This document shows, piece after piece, positions 50,859 through 62,546 of a DNA stretch of 64,000 nt. The position numbers and the translations under genes were made by a program. Under the pieces are notes generated by a model. It was given only the letters and a program-made list of their open reading frames with translations. It did no database searches and was not told the DNA's origin. Source of the DNA: Nonomuraea purpurea (GTDB taxonomy: Bacteria; Actinomycetota; Actinomycetes; Streptosporangiales; Streptosporangiaceae); assembly GCF_042650645.1 (NCBI RefSeq), contig NZ_JBHSBI010000029.1:62001-126000 (forward strand), given 5' to 3'. The first letter of the stretch is position 1. The number at the start of each line of letters is the position of its first letter.

Positions 50859-52082
50859 ATGAGCACGTGCCGGGTGTGCGACGGCGACGTCGTGGAGTTC
50901 CTCGACCTCGGCCGCCAGCCGCTTTCCGACCACTTCCAGAGCGAGCCCGGCCTGCCCGGCGAGTTCTTATATCGCCTCGCCGTCGGCGTGTGCGAGGCCT
51001 GCACGATGGTGCAGCTCATGGAGGAGGTGCCGCGGGAGAAGATGTTTCACGAGGACTACCCGTACTACTCCTCCGGCTCGTCGGTGATGCAGAAGCACTT
51101 CGAGGGCACTGCGCGCCGCTTTCTGCAAACCGAGCTGACCGGACAAGACCCCTTCATCGTCGAGATCGGCTCCAACGACGGGGTGCTGCTGCGCACCATC
51201 CACGAGGCGGGCGTCCGGCACCTGGGATTCGAGCCGTCGGGCAAGGTGGCCGACGTGGCGCGGGCAAGCGGCCTGCGGGTGCGCGGTGACTTCTTCGAAG
51301 AGGCGAACGCGATCGAGGTCCACCGGAGCGAGGGCTTCGCCGACGTCATCTACGGAGCCAACACGATCTGCCACATCCCCTACCTGAAGTCGGTCTTCCG
51401 CGGCGTCGACGCGCTGCTCGCCCCCGACGGCGTCTTCGTCTTCGAAGACCCCTACCTGGGCGACATTCTGGAGAAGAGGTCCTTCGACCAGATCTACGAC
51501 GAGCACTTCTTCTTTTTCACCGCGCGATCGGTGCAGGCGGCGGCGGCGCGCTTCGGGTTCGAGCTGATCGACGTCGAGCGGCTGCCGGTGCACGGCGGCG
51601 AGGTGCGCTACACGATCGCCCGCGGCGGCGCGCGCCGCCCCTCGGAGGCTCTTGCGCGGCTGATCGCCGAGGAGGATGCGCGCGGCCTGTCGGACCTGCA
51701 CCGGCTGCGCCGCTTCGTCGCTGAAATCAACGACATCCGCGACAATCTGGTCGGCCTGCTGCGCCGGCTGAAGGACGAGGGGAAGACAGTCGTCGCGTAC
51801 GGCGCGACGGCCAAGAGCGCCACCGTGACCAACTTCTGCGGCATCGGCCCCGACCTGGTGGCGTGGGTGTGCGACACGACGCCGGCCAAGCAGGGACGGC
51901 TGACGCCGGGGATGCACATCCCCATCCGGCCGCCGGACGCCTTCGCCGCCGAACCCGCCGACTACGCGCTGCTGTTCGCCTGGAACCACGCCGAGGAGAT
52001 CATGGCCAAGGAGCAGGAGTTCCGCAGGGCGGGCGGCCAGTGGATCCTCTATGTTCCCGAGGTCCACGTTGCAGGCGCGTGA
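50859..52082 (+). CDS. NDP-sugar C3-methyltransferase (EvaC/TylCIII type), second copy
   Basis: 407 residues from ATG 50859 behind AAGGAGA. N-terminal zinc module CRVCDGDVVEFLDLG...CEACTMVQL, SAM site FIVEIGSNDGVLLRTIH, catalytic segment FDQIYDEHFFFFTARSVQAAAARFG with the Tyr-x-Glu-His pattern, and C-terminal VAYGATAKSATVTNFCGIGPDLVAWVCDTTPAKQG, as in TylC3/EvaC. It would methylate C3 of a TDP-3-keto (or 3-amino-4-keto) 2,6-dideoxyhexose. In evernitrose and vancosamine pathways this step follows transamination, but the neighbouring aminotransferase is a relic. Overlaps the epimerase gene by 14 bases. Confidence 0.9.
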   Translation: MSTCRVCDGDVVEFLDLGRQPLSDHFQSEPGLPGEFLYRLAVGVCEACTMVQLMEEVPREKMFHEDYPYYSSGSSVMQKHFEGTARRFLQTELTGQDPFIVEIGSNDGVLLRTIHEAGVRHLGFEPSGKVADVARASGLRVRGDFFEEANAIEVHRSEGFADVIYGANTICHIPYLKSVFRGVDALLAPDGVFVFEDPYLGDILEKRSFDQIYDEHFFFFTARSVQAAAARFGFELIDVERLPVHGGEVRYTIARGGARRPSEALARLIAEEDARGLSDLHRLRRFVAEINDIRDNLVGLLRRLKDEGKTVVAYGATAKSATVTNFCGIGPDLVAWVCDTTPAKQGRLTPGMHIPIRPPDAFAAEPADYALLFAWNHAEEIMAKEQEFRRAGGQWILYVPEVHVAGA

Positions 52083-52689
52083 GCTGGCGGTCGAGGGCGC
52101 CTTCGTCTTCGCATCGGCCGTCTACCCGGATGAGCGGGGCTTCTTCCTCTCGCCGTTCCTGAAGTCGGTGTTCGCCGAGACGGTCGGGCATCCGTTGTTC
52201 CCGGTGGGCCAGATCAGCTACAGCGTCTCCCGCAGGGGCGTCGTGCGGGGTGTGCACTTCACGGCCACCCCGCCGGGCACGGCCAAGCTCGTCTGCTGTC
52301 CCCGGGGGCGGGTGCTGGACGTGGTCGTGGACGTGCGGGTCGGTTCTCCCACGTTCGGGCGGTGGGACAGCGTCACCCTCGACGCCGCCAACCGTGCCTC
52401 CCTCTACCTTCCCGTGGGCGTCGGCCACCTGTTCGTCGCGCTGGAGGACGACAGCATGATGTCCTACACCCTGTCCCAGGAGTACGTGCCGGAGAACGAG
52501 CTGGCGCTGTCGCCCTTCGACCCCGCACTGCGGCTTCCCCTGCCCGACGGCGCCGGGGGCATCCTGTCCGACCGTGACCGGGCGGCACCGAGCCTCGAAC
52601 AGGCCCGGAGCGCGGGCATGCTGCCCGACTACCGGCGCTGCCGCGAACTTACCGCGCACTTTCGGCAAGAGCCCGCGTCATCATGGTGA
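52069..52689 (+). CDS. dTDP-4-keto-6-deoxyhexose 3,5- (or 5-) epimerase
   Basis: 206 residues; TTG 52069 fits the family N-terminus (xQARELAVEGAFVF), though ATG 52051 is possible. RmlC/EvaD cupin: DERGFFLSPFLKSVF, RRGVVRGVHFTATPPGTAKLVCCPRGRVLDVVVDVRVGSPTFG with the catalytic His of RG-x-H, ASLYLPVGVGHLFVALEDDSMMSYTLSQEYVPENE with the Tyr. The H-F variant and the context match EvaD-like C5-epimerases that convert D- to L-deoxysugars. It runs into the 3' end of the convergent 4-ketoreductase gene, with 41 bases of overlap. Confidence 0.88.
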   Translation: MQARELAVEGAFVFASAVYPDERGFFLSPFLKSVFAETVGHPLFPVGQISYSVSRRGVVRGVHFTATPPGTAKLVCCPRGRVLDVVVDVRVGSPTFGRWDSVTLDAANRASLYLPVGVGHLFVALEDDSMMSYTLSQEYVPENELALSPFDPALRLPLPDGAGGILSDRDRAAPSLEQARSAGMLPDYRRCRELTAHFRQEPASSW

Positions 52690-53608
52690 GCGCCTCGTCC
52701 AGGGGCAGCCTGGGGCGCCATCCCGTGACCGAGCGGAAGGCCGAGGCGTCCACCGACACGCCGGCGAAGTCGGTGCCCGGGGCGTCGGCCGGCGGCGGGA
52801 CGGAGACCACCGGGACGGGCGGCCGCCCGGTGTGCGCGGACGCCAGTTCGGCGATCATCCTGAAGACCTCGCCGATCGGCGTGCTACGGCCGCGCCCGAG
52901 CAGCCAGTGCCGGCCGGTCAGGGCGTCGGCGTGATCGAGCGCCGCGACGAAGGCGTCGGCCACGTCGCGGACGTGGAGCAGGTCCCTTTCCACCGTCCCG
53001 TCGTGCCACATGCTGATCGGTTCGCCGGCCAGGGCCCGCCGCGCCATCGCCGCCAGGACCCCCCGGTCGCCGCCGCCGCCGAACACCGTGGGCAGCCGCA
53101 GGGAGAGACCCCGGACGACGCCCGCGCCCGAGGCCTGCTTGAGCAGATTCTCCGCCGACTGTTTCTGGCGGTCGTAAACGGTCTGGGGACGATCGGGCTC
53201 GGTGCCGTCGATGGGCATCTTGAGCACCGGGCCCACCTGGGAGACGGAACCGGCGAAGGCGACCACGGGGGGTCGCCCCCGCCGGGGCGACGACCGGAGA
53301 CAGTCGAGGAGATCGCGCATCACGCCCACGTTGACCCGGGCGCTCGCGAGGGGGTCGGCGTCACGCCAGCCCACGGTGTCGAGCACGAGATGGACCACCG
53401 CGTCCGCGCCCGCCACCGCGGCCGAGAGGTTGCCGGCGACGGTCAGGTCGGCCGCGCGCGTCTCGAAGTCGGCCCGGCCCGTCCACGACACCGTCGCGGG
53501 CCTGCGCGCGACGGCCCGCACGGTGACGGGACGTTCGGCGAGCGCCGACAGCACTGCGGAACCCACGAACCCGGACGCGCCGAGCACCGTGATCAGTGGC
53601 CGGGTCAT
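52649..53608 (-). CDS. NDP-hexose 4-ketoreductase (EvaE/TylCIV-like SDR)
   Basis: 319 residues from ATG 53608, overlapping the stop of the O-methyltransferase (ATGA). PLITVLGASGFVGSAVLSALAERPVTVRAVARRP is the NADP-binding start; VVAFAGSVSQVG the Ser strand; QTVYDRQKQSAENLLKQA the Tyr/Lys (Y-x-x-x-K); RGLSLRLPTVFG and RDLLHVRDVADAFVAAL complete the deoxysugar 4-ketoreductase pattern. With the C-methyltransferase and epimerase on the other strand it completes an L-mycarose/axenose/vancosamine-like sugar. The paralogue expected after the gene at 40220 is a stub, so this may be the only complete 4-ketoreductase in the window. Confidence 0.88.
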   Translation of the reverse strand: MTRPLITVLGASGFVGSAVLSALAERPVTVRAVARRPATVSWTGRADFETRAADLTVAGNLSAAVAGADAVVHLVLDTVGWRDADPLASARVNVGVMRDLLDCLRSSPRRGRPPVVAFAGSVSQVGPVLKMPIDGTEPDRPQTVYDRQKQSAENLLKQASGAGVVRGLSLRLPTVFGGGGDRGVLAAMARRALAGEPISMWHDGTVERDLLHVRDVADAFVAALDHADALTGRHWLLGRGRSTPIGEVFRMIAELASAHTGRPPVPVVSVPPPADAPGTDFAGVSVDASAFRSVTGWRPRLPLDEALTMMTRALAESAR

Positions 53609-54510
53609 CTGTCGTTCCGGTAGAGCGCCTGCCAGTAGTACGGCCACGCTACGGTCCGGCTCTCGGCGACGCAGCGCCAGTCGTCGCCGGGCAGATAAGC
53701 GGTGACGAACTTACGCGACTGGGCCTCGACCGCCCGGTTGTCGTGGATATCGACGATGTCGCGCAGAAGTCCTGTCCGCAGCGCCAGGGCGACCACCTCG
53801 TTCCCTTGGGAGTGGCCGTCCAGGCTCTTGTCCATATACTTCCCGACCGGATTGTTCACGTAGAGGTGGCGGCAGCTTTCCGCGATGCGGGCGAGATAGG
53901 CGTGCGCCGTCTCCGCGTTCATCTCCGCGAATGAGTCGATGTTGACGCACAGCTCGAAGCGGTGGTCGCGAAAGAGGGCGGCCACGTCGGCCACGGGATG
54001 GAAATGGACCTTGGCGAACTGCTCGTCGTCCAGAACGGCGCGCAGGTAGCCGCTGGACAACGTCAGCAAATTCTCCAGGTCGATGATGTGGTAATCGGCG
54101 ACATCGTGATTGGACAGCATCGCGTGGCAGGTCCGGCCGTAACCCGCGCCGATCTCCACGACCGCCGCGCCGTCCAGTTCGACGCCGGCTGACATGAACT
54201 CCACCTCGAACACGGCCTGCAGGTAATCCAGGCAGACCGTCTCGCCGTCGTACCTGATGGCGATGGGGTTGCCCAGGGTCCGGTTGCGGATGTTGCGGAG
54301 CCTCGTCCAATTGGCCGCGCTCAGCCCGGAGCTCAGGGCGTGAATCAAAGTCTTCAGATATCGCACGCCATTGACTCGCGGATCCCAAAGCGCGAGTTTG
54401 AAGTTCACCTCGTTCGACTTGAAGTTGGCGAGATCCGCTACGGCTTCTTTTGTCACCTGGGTTCTGCCGTACCGATCCCAAAGCGGGCTCCGGTCATACA
54501 TGTTGTCCAT
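53605..54510 (-). CDS. Putative sugar O-methyltransferase
   Basis: 301 residues from ATG 54510; an ATG at 54516 is two codons earlier. It matches the 'putative sugar O-methyltransferase' family: NEVNFKLALWDPRVNGVRYLKTL, then the SAM site AAVVEIGAGYGRTCHAML, YHIIDLENLLTLSSGYLRAVL and FELCVNIDSFAEM, and the C-terminal WPYYWQALYRN. Orthosomycins carry several sugar O-methyls, so this should methylate a hydroxyl on a deoxysugar or its nucleotide. It is coupled to the 4-ketoreductase gene downstream and divergent from the halogenase relic. Confidence 0.82.
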   Translation of the reverse strand: MDNMYDRSPLWDRYGRTQVTKEAVADLANFKSNEVNFKLALWDPRVNGVRYLKTLIHALSSGLSAANWTRLRNIRNRTLGNPIAIRYDGETVCLDYLQAVFEVEFMSAGVELDGAAVVEIGAGYGRTCHAMLSNHDVADYHIIDLENLLTLSSGYLRAVLDDEQFAKVHFHPVADVAALFRDHRFELCVNIDSFAEMNAETAHAYLARIAESCRHLYVNNPVGKYMDKSLDGHSQGNEVVALALRTGLLRDIVDIHDNRAVEAQSRKFVTAYLPGDDWRCVAESRTVAWPYYWQALYRNDR

Positions 54511-54582
54511 GGCCATCCTCGCAGGGGTCGTAAGAAAACGATAGCAAAGGATGCCGTCCGGGCCGGGGGACAGGGTGCACAC

Positions 54583-54597
54583 TAGACGTTCTACTAG
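54583..54597 (-). promoter_or_regulatory. CTAGTWGA-type motif in divergent promoter region
   Basis: The minus strand reads CTAGTAGAACGTCTA. It lies between the O-methyltransferase start (54510) and the halogenase relic (54693). The same first eight bases occur at 37660. Confidence 0.5.
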
Positions 54598-54692
54598 ATA
54601 TTACCGGCGCCATTGATCTGGATTTTCGCCGACCGTAGAGTGAGTAGTCATTAGGTCGGCCGGCACTATTTCAGCTTTATGATTGGAGCTCA

Positions 54693-54923
54693 ATGCCAAG
54701 CACGGTCTTGGTCATCGGCGGCGGTCCGGCCGGCTCCACGGCGGCGGCCCTCGACCAGCTCTTCCCGGCGGCAGAGCAGGCCGGGCTCATGGCCACGGGC
54801 AACACGCCGAAGGCCCCCGTCGGCGAGGCGCCGGGCAAGTTCGACGCCCACGACCTGTTCGACTCCGTCACCGGCTCGTACCTGAGAACCGTTCCCACCC
54901 TGGGCATCGGTCGGGCCCGCTGA
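54693..54923 (+). pseudogene. In-frame collapsed flavin-dependent halogenase
   Basis: A 76-codon frame with a good ribosome site (GGAG). It begins PSTVLVIGGGPAGSTAAAL, the FAD-binding start of AviH-type phenol halogenases, and jumps directly to QLFPAAEQAGLMATGNTPKA and FDAHDLFDSVTGSYLRTVPT, which fit the C-terminal end of the same enzymes. The ~350-400 residues in between, with the second GxGxxP-type motif and the W-x-W-x-I-P motif, have been removed without a frameshift. It cannot halogenate. In avilamycin and everninomicin clusters a halogenase chlorinates the orsellinate-derived ring; here it is encoded immediately upstream of the PKS block. Confidence 0.8.
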
Positions 54924-54936
54924 ACGAGGAATCCGT

Positions 54937-56406
54937 ATGCTGAATCGACGGCATTTCGTCACCCTCGGCGCCACCGTGCTGGGCGGTGCCGCGGTCCTGC
55001 CGTTCACCGGGGACTTGCTGCCCCCGCTGACGCCCACCGCGAACGGGCATCACGCCGGCCACATGGGGAGCGCCGCCCTGGCGGACGCCACCACTGTGAC
55101 GTTCGCCCCGTTCACTCAGCGGATGCCCGTGCCCGCGACGCTCACACCGTCGCAGACGACCGCGGACACCGACATCTACACGCTGCCCATCAGGACCGCC
55201 GAGGCGGAGCTGATCCCGGGCCTGCGCACCCCCGTGCTCACCTACGGCGGCCAGTTCGTCGGCCCCACCATCCGGGCCGAGAAAGGCCGCCGGACTCAGG
55301 TGACCTTCACGAACGAGCTGGACCGGCCGACCAACGTGCACCTGCACGGCGGCCACGTCTCGCCGGAGAACGACGGCCACCCCATGGACCTCATCGCTCC
55401 CGGGCAGACGAGGGCCTACGCATATCCGAACGCGCAGCGTGCCTCGACGCTGTGGTATCACGACCACACGCATGGCCTGGAAGCCGACCACATCTACCGC
55501 GGCCTGCACGGCTTCTACCTGATCGAGGACAAGGCCGAACGGCGGTTCAACCTGCCCGAGGGCGCGTACGACGTGCCCATCATGCTGCGCAACGCGCAGT
55601 TCGACGAGAACGGCGCCCTGGTCTTCGGCCACCCCGACAACCGGACCACCACCCTGGTGAACGGCAAGGCGCAGCCGTACCTGCCGGTCGCCGCGCGCAG
55701 GTACCGGTTCCGGCTGCTCAACTCCGCCCTCAAGCACGTCTACCAGCTGAACATCGGCGGCGTGCCGTTGACGAAGATCGCATCGGACGGCGGGCTCCTG
55801 CCCGCGCCGGTGGAGCAGACGGAGGTGGTGGTCTCCTCGGGCGAGCGCGTGGAGATCGTCGTGGACTTCGCCCCGCACGTGGGGCACGGCCCGCTGTATC
55901 TGTACGACGGGGAGAACCCGATCCTGCGCTTCGACGTGTCGCCGGCCGACGGCCGCGATCGCAGCGGCGTGCCCGACGTGCTGGTCCCGCTGCCGGCGCT
56001 CGCCGCCGCCACCGTCGAACGCACGGTGGTCATGAGCATGGACATGTCGCTCAGGCCCCCCATCGGCCTGATCAACGGCAGGCCGTTCGACCCCAACCGG
56101 GTGGACATTCAGGTCATGCAGGGCGCCACGGAGATCTGGAACATCGTCAACGCCGACGTGTCCCCGTTTCCCTTCGATCACCCCTTCCATACTCACCTGC
56201 TGCAGTTCCAGGTGCTCGGCAGGGACACCGGCCCGTCGCTGCCCGAGGATGCGGGTCTCAAAGACACCGTCTACGTGCCACCGCTGGGGTCGGTACGCAT
56301 ACAGATGACCTTCGACACCCCTTACCTGGGCCGTTACATGTACCACTGCCATTTCCCCGAGCATTCCGCGCTCGGAATGATGGCCCAGATGGAGATCATC
56401 CCCTGA
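54937..56406 (+). CDS. Tat-exported multicopper oxidase
   Basis: 489 residues from ATG 54937 behind GAGGA. LNRRHFVTLGATVLGGAAVL is a Tat-type signal. All copper sites are present: HLHGGH (His135/137), WYHDHTHG, HPFHTHLLQF, and HCHFPEHSALGMM near the end (His470-Cys471-His472, His476, with an axial Met). It resembles CotA/bilirubin-oxidase/phenoxazinone-type two- or three-domain laccases. Expected to oxidise phenols outside the cell. It sits 13 bases after the halogenase relic and 12 bases before the AviN-like gene, so it is in the PKS operon. Oxidation of the orsellinate-derived ring or of the finished product is possible. I do not recall such a gene in the published avilamycin cluster. Confidence 0.88.
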   Translation: MLNRRHFVTLGATVLGGAAVLPFTGDLLPPLTPTANGHHAGHMGSAALADATTVTFAPFTQRMPVPATLTPSQTTADTDIYTLPIRTAEAELIPGLRTPVLTYGGQFVGPTIRAEKGRRTQVTFTNELDRPTNVHLHGGHVSPENDGHPMDLIAPGQTRAYAYPNAQRASTLWYHDHTHGLEADHIYRGLHGFYLIEDKAERRFNLPEGAYDVPIMLRNAQFDENGALVFGHPDNRTTTLVNGKAQPYLPVAARRYRFRLLNSALKHVYQLNIGGVPLTKIASDGGLLPAPVEQTEVVVSSGERVEIVVDFAPHVGHGPLYLYDGENPILRFDVSPADGRDRSGVPDVLVPLPALAAATVERTVVMSMDMSLRPPIGLINGRPFDPNRVDIQVMQGATEIWNIVNADVSPFPFDHPFHTHLLQFQVLGRDTGPSLPEDAGLKDTVYVPPLGSVRIQMTFDTPYLGRYMYHCHFPEHSALGMMAQMEIIP

Positions 56407-56418
56407 GGAGACGGGCTC

Positions 56419-57450
56419 GTGCGCACACCAGGTATCTTCGTCGGCGCGCTTGGGACCTTCACGCCCCCGACCGTGAGCGTGGAGTGGGCCGTCGCGAACG
56501 GCCACTATCCCTCCGAGGACGTCGAGATGCACGAACTCGGCGGGACCGCGATCGCCGGCGAGATCCCGCCCCCGGAGATGGCCCTGCGCGCCGCGCAGCA
56601 GGCGGTCAAGCGATGGGGCGGTTCGCCTCTCGGGTTCGACCTCCTCCTGTACGCCAGCACCTGGCACCAGGGGCCGGACGGCTGGCCGCCGCACTCCTAC
56701 CTCCAGCGGCACCTGGTGGGCGGCGACCTGCTCGCGCTGGAGATACGGCAGGGCTGCAACGGCATGATGGCCGCGATGGAGTTGGCGGCGGGCTGTCTGC
56801 TGGCCGTACCGGAGCGCGGCAGTGCGCTGCTCGTCGCCGCGGACAACTACGGCACGCCGCTGATCAACCGCTGGCGGATGGGGCCCGGGTTCATCGGCGG
56901 TGACGCCGCGTCGGCCGTCGTGCTGACCAAAGGGCCCGGGTTCGCGCGGCTCCGCTCGGTGTGCTCCAAGACGATCCCCGAGGCCGAGGCGCTGCACCGC
57001 GGTGACGAGCCGTTGTTCCCGCCGAGCATCACCCGCGGGCGGCCCACGGACTTCAGCGCCAGGATCGGCCAGCAGTTCGCCACTCAGAGCCCGGCGGCGG
57101 CGGCCATGGCCACGATGCCCGAGCAGCTGACGGCCCTGGTCGGCCAGGCGCTGGAGGAGTCGGGAATCCAGATGGGCGACATCGCCCGGGTGGCTTTCAT
57201 GAACTATTCCAGGGAGGTCGTCGAGCAGCGTGTCATGGCCGCGTGGGACCTGCCGATGGAGCGTTCGACCTGGGAATTCGGCCGCACCATCGGGCACTGC
57301 GGCGCGAGCGACCACATTCTCTCCTTCGAGCACCTGGTCCGCACCGGCGAGCTGAAGCCGGGAGAGCACATGCTGATGCTCGGAACCGCGCCCGGCCTCG
57401 TCCTTTCCTGCGCGATCGTCCAGGTCCTGGAGCGGACCGCGTGGGCCTAG
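56419..57450 (+). CDS. KASIII-like acyltransferase (CerJ/AviN type)
   Basis: 343 residues from GTG 56419. A FabH-fold protein with the active-site Cys113 in EIRQGCNGMMAAMEL. In true FabH the other catalytic residues are His and Asn (H-Q-A-N, G-N-x-S); here the equivalent places read FMNYSREVV and TIGHCGASDHI, as in the subgroup that transfers acyl groups to hydroxyls instead of condensing. CerJ, CalO4 and AviN belong to this subgroup. In orthosomycins this protein is thought to control starter selection or to move orsellinate from the PKS to the sugar. It is followed 27 bases later by the PKS gene. Confidence 0.86.
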   Translation: MRTPGIFVGALGTFTPPTVSVEWAVANGHYPSEDVEMHELGGTAIAGEIPPPEMALRAAQQAVKRWGGSPLGFDLLLYASTWHQGPDGWPPHSYLQRHLVGGDLLALEIRQGCNGMMAAMELAAGCLLAVPERGSALLVAADNYGTPLINRWRMGPGFIGGDAASAVVLTKGPGFARLRSVCSKTIPEAEALHRGDEPLFPPSITRGRPTDFSARIGQQFATQSPAAAAMATMPEQLTALVGQALEESGIQMGDIARVAFMNYSREVVEQRVMAAWDLPMERSTWEFGRTIGHCGASDHILSFEHLVRTGELKPGEHMLMLGTAPGLVLSCAIVQVLERTAWA

Positions 57451-57477
57451 AAAACCGACAGCAGAGGGAGGACATCC

Positions 57478-61260
<3,783 letters not shown>

Positions 61261-61361
61261 CGGCAGCAGAAGGTTCTTTCCCAAACATAAGCTCCTTTGG
61301 TTATTCGGAAGGCGGTTAAACCGGCGACGTCCAGATCTTCCTGTCGGACCGGAGATAATAT

Positions 61362-61479
61362 TAGGGAAATTATGAATCTGACTTTGGTAGCTTTGCGAAG
61401 AATCCGGATCGCCGACACCACTGGAGTCTCCGTGAAACAGCCTGCCCCCGTCGGCCCGTCCGCGAGAGCCGACTCGTGA
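61362..61479 (+). CDS. Small leader ORF (35 residues) coupled to rmlA
   Basis: ATG 61372 is preceded by TAGGGAAATT, giving AGGGA at good spacing. The peptide starts MNLTLVALRRIRIADTTG and ends ARADS; the TGA stop overlaps the GTG start of rmlA (GTGA at 61476). The peptide is basic and not recognised. It may serve to couple ribosomes to rmlA, or be a chance frame; the overlap argues for the former. The 215-base spacer after the PKS gene is AT-rich at 61345-61375 and probably contains the promoter of the rmlA-rmlB operon. Confidence 0.45.
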
Positions 61480-62546
61480 AGGCGCTTGTACTGGCGGGCG
61501 GAATCGGCTCACGCTTACGTCCGATCACGCACACATTCGCCAAACAACTTCTTCCCATCGCCAACAAGCCCGTGCTGTTTTACGGTCTCGAATCGATCCG
61601 CGACGCGGGCATCCGCGAGGTGGGAATCGTCGTCGGCGACACCACCGCGAAGGAGATCGAGGCGGCGGTCGGCGACGGCTCGGAATTCGGGCTGGAGGTG
61701 ACCTACATCTTCCAGCAGGAGCCGCGCGGGCTGGCGCACGCCGTGATCATCTCACGCGACTACCTGGGGGATGACGACTTCGTCATGTACCTGGGTGACA
61801 ACTTCGTCATCGGCGGCATCAGCGATTTCGTGGACCGCTTCCGCCGCGAGGGCCCGCAGGCGCAGGTCATGCTGACGAAGGTAACCGACCCGCAGGCGTT
61901 CGGGGTGGCGGAGCTGGGGGAGGACGGCGCCATCGTCGGCGTCGAGGAGAAGCCTCAGCATCCCACGGGCGACCTGGTCCTCATCGGCGTCTACGCCTTC
62001 GACTCGACCGTGCACCAGGCGGTCCTGGAGATCAAGCCGTCCCGGCGGAACGAGCTGGAGATCACCGACGCGATCCAGTGGCTGATCGATCACGGCCACC
62101 GGGTCGATCCCATGGTGACCTCGGGTTACTGGCGCGATGCCGGCAGCGTCCACGACATCCTCGCGGTGAACAGGTTCGTCCTGGAGGGCATCGAGCCCGC
62201 GGTGGCGGGTGAGGTGGACGCGGTCAGCGAGCTGATCGGCCATGTCGTGGTGGAAGAGGGCGCCGTCGTCGCCGACTCCAAGATCGTCGGTCCGGTCGTC
62301 CTCGGCGCCGGATCGGTGGTCCGCGGCTCCTTCGTGGGGCCGTTCACCTCCATCGACCGAGACTGCGTGGTGATCGACAGCGAGATCGAGCACTCGATCG
62401 TGCTGCGCGGCGCCCACATCGAGAGCGTCGCCCGCCTGGAGCAGTCGCTTATCGGCAGGGAGACGCGGGTGGTCGCCACCCAGGACGTCTCCAAGACCCA
62501 CAGGTTCATCTTGGGCGACCACAACAACGTGCAGGTAGGCCGCTGA
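61476..62546 (+). CDS. rmlA: Glucose-1-phosphate thymidylyltransferase (StrD/AviD long type)
   Basis: 356 residues from GTG 61476. ALVLAGGIGSRLRPITHTFAKQLLPIANKPVLFYGLE contains the nucleotide-binding signature G-G-x-G-x-R-L-x-P and K of nucleotidyltransferases; FVMYLGDNFV the metal Asp; FGVAELGEDGAIVGVEEKP the sugar-binding E-K-P; and DAGSVHDIL the second metal Asp. The extra C-terminal ~100 residues form a left-handed beta-helix, as in StrD-like antibiotic-cluster enzymes rather than short RmlA. Makes TDP-glucose for all TDP-deoxysugars of the cluster. Its stop overlaps the start of rmlB. Confidence 0.93.
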   Translation: MKALVLAGGIGSRLRPITHTFAKQLLPIANKPVLFYGLESIRDAGIREVGIVVGDTTAKEIEAAVGDGSEFGLEVTYIFQQEPRGLAHAVIISRDYLGDDDFVMYLGDNFVIGGISDFVDRFRREGPQAQVMLTKVTDPQAFGVAELGEDGAIVGVEEKPQHPTGDLVLIGVYAFDSTVHQAVLEIKPSRRNELEITDAIQWLIDHGHRVDPMVTSGYWRDAGSVHDILAVNRFVLEGIEPAVAGEVDAVSELIGHVVVEEGAVVADSKIVGPVVLGAGSVVRGSFVGPFTSIDRDCVVIDSEIEHSIVLRGAHIESVARLEQSLIGRETRVVATQDVSKTHRFILGDHNNVQVGR

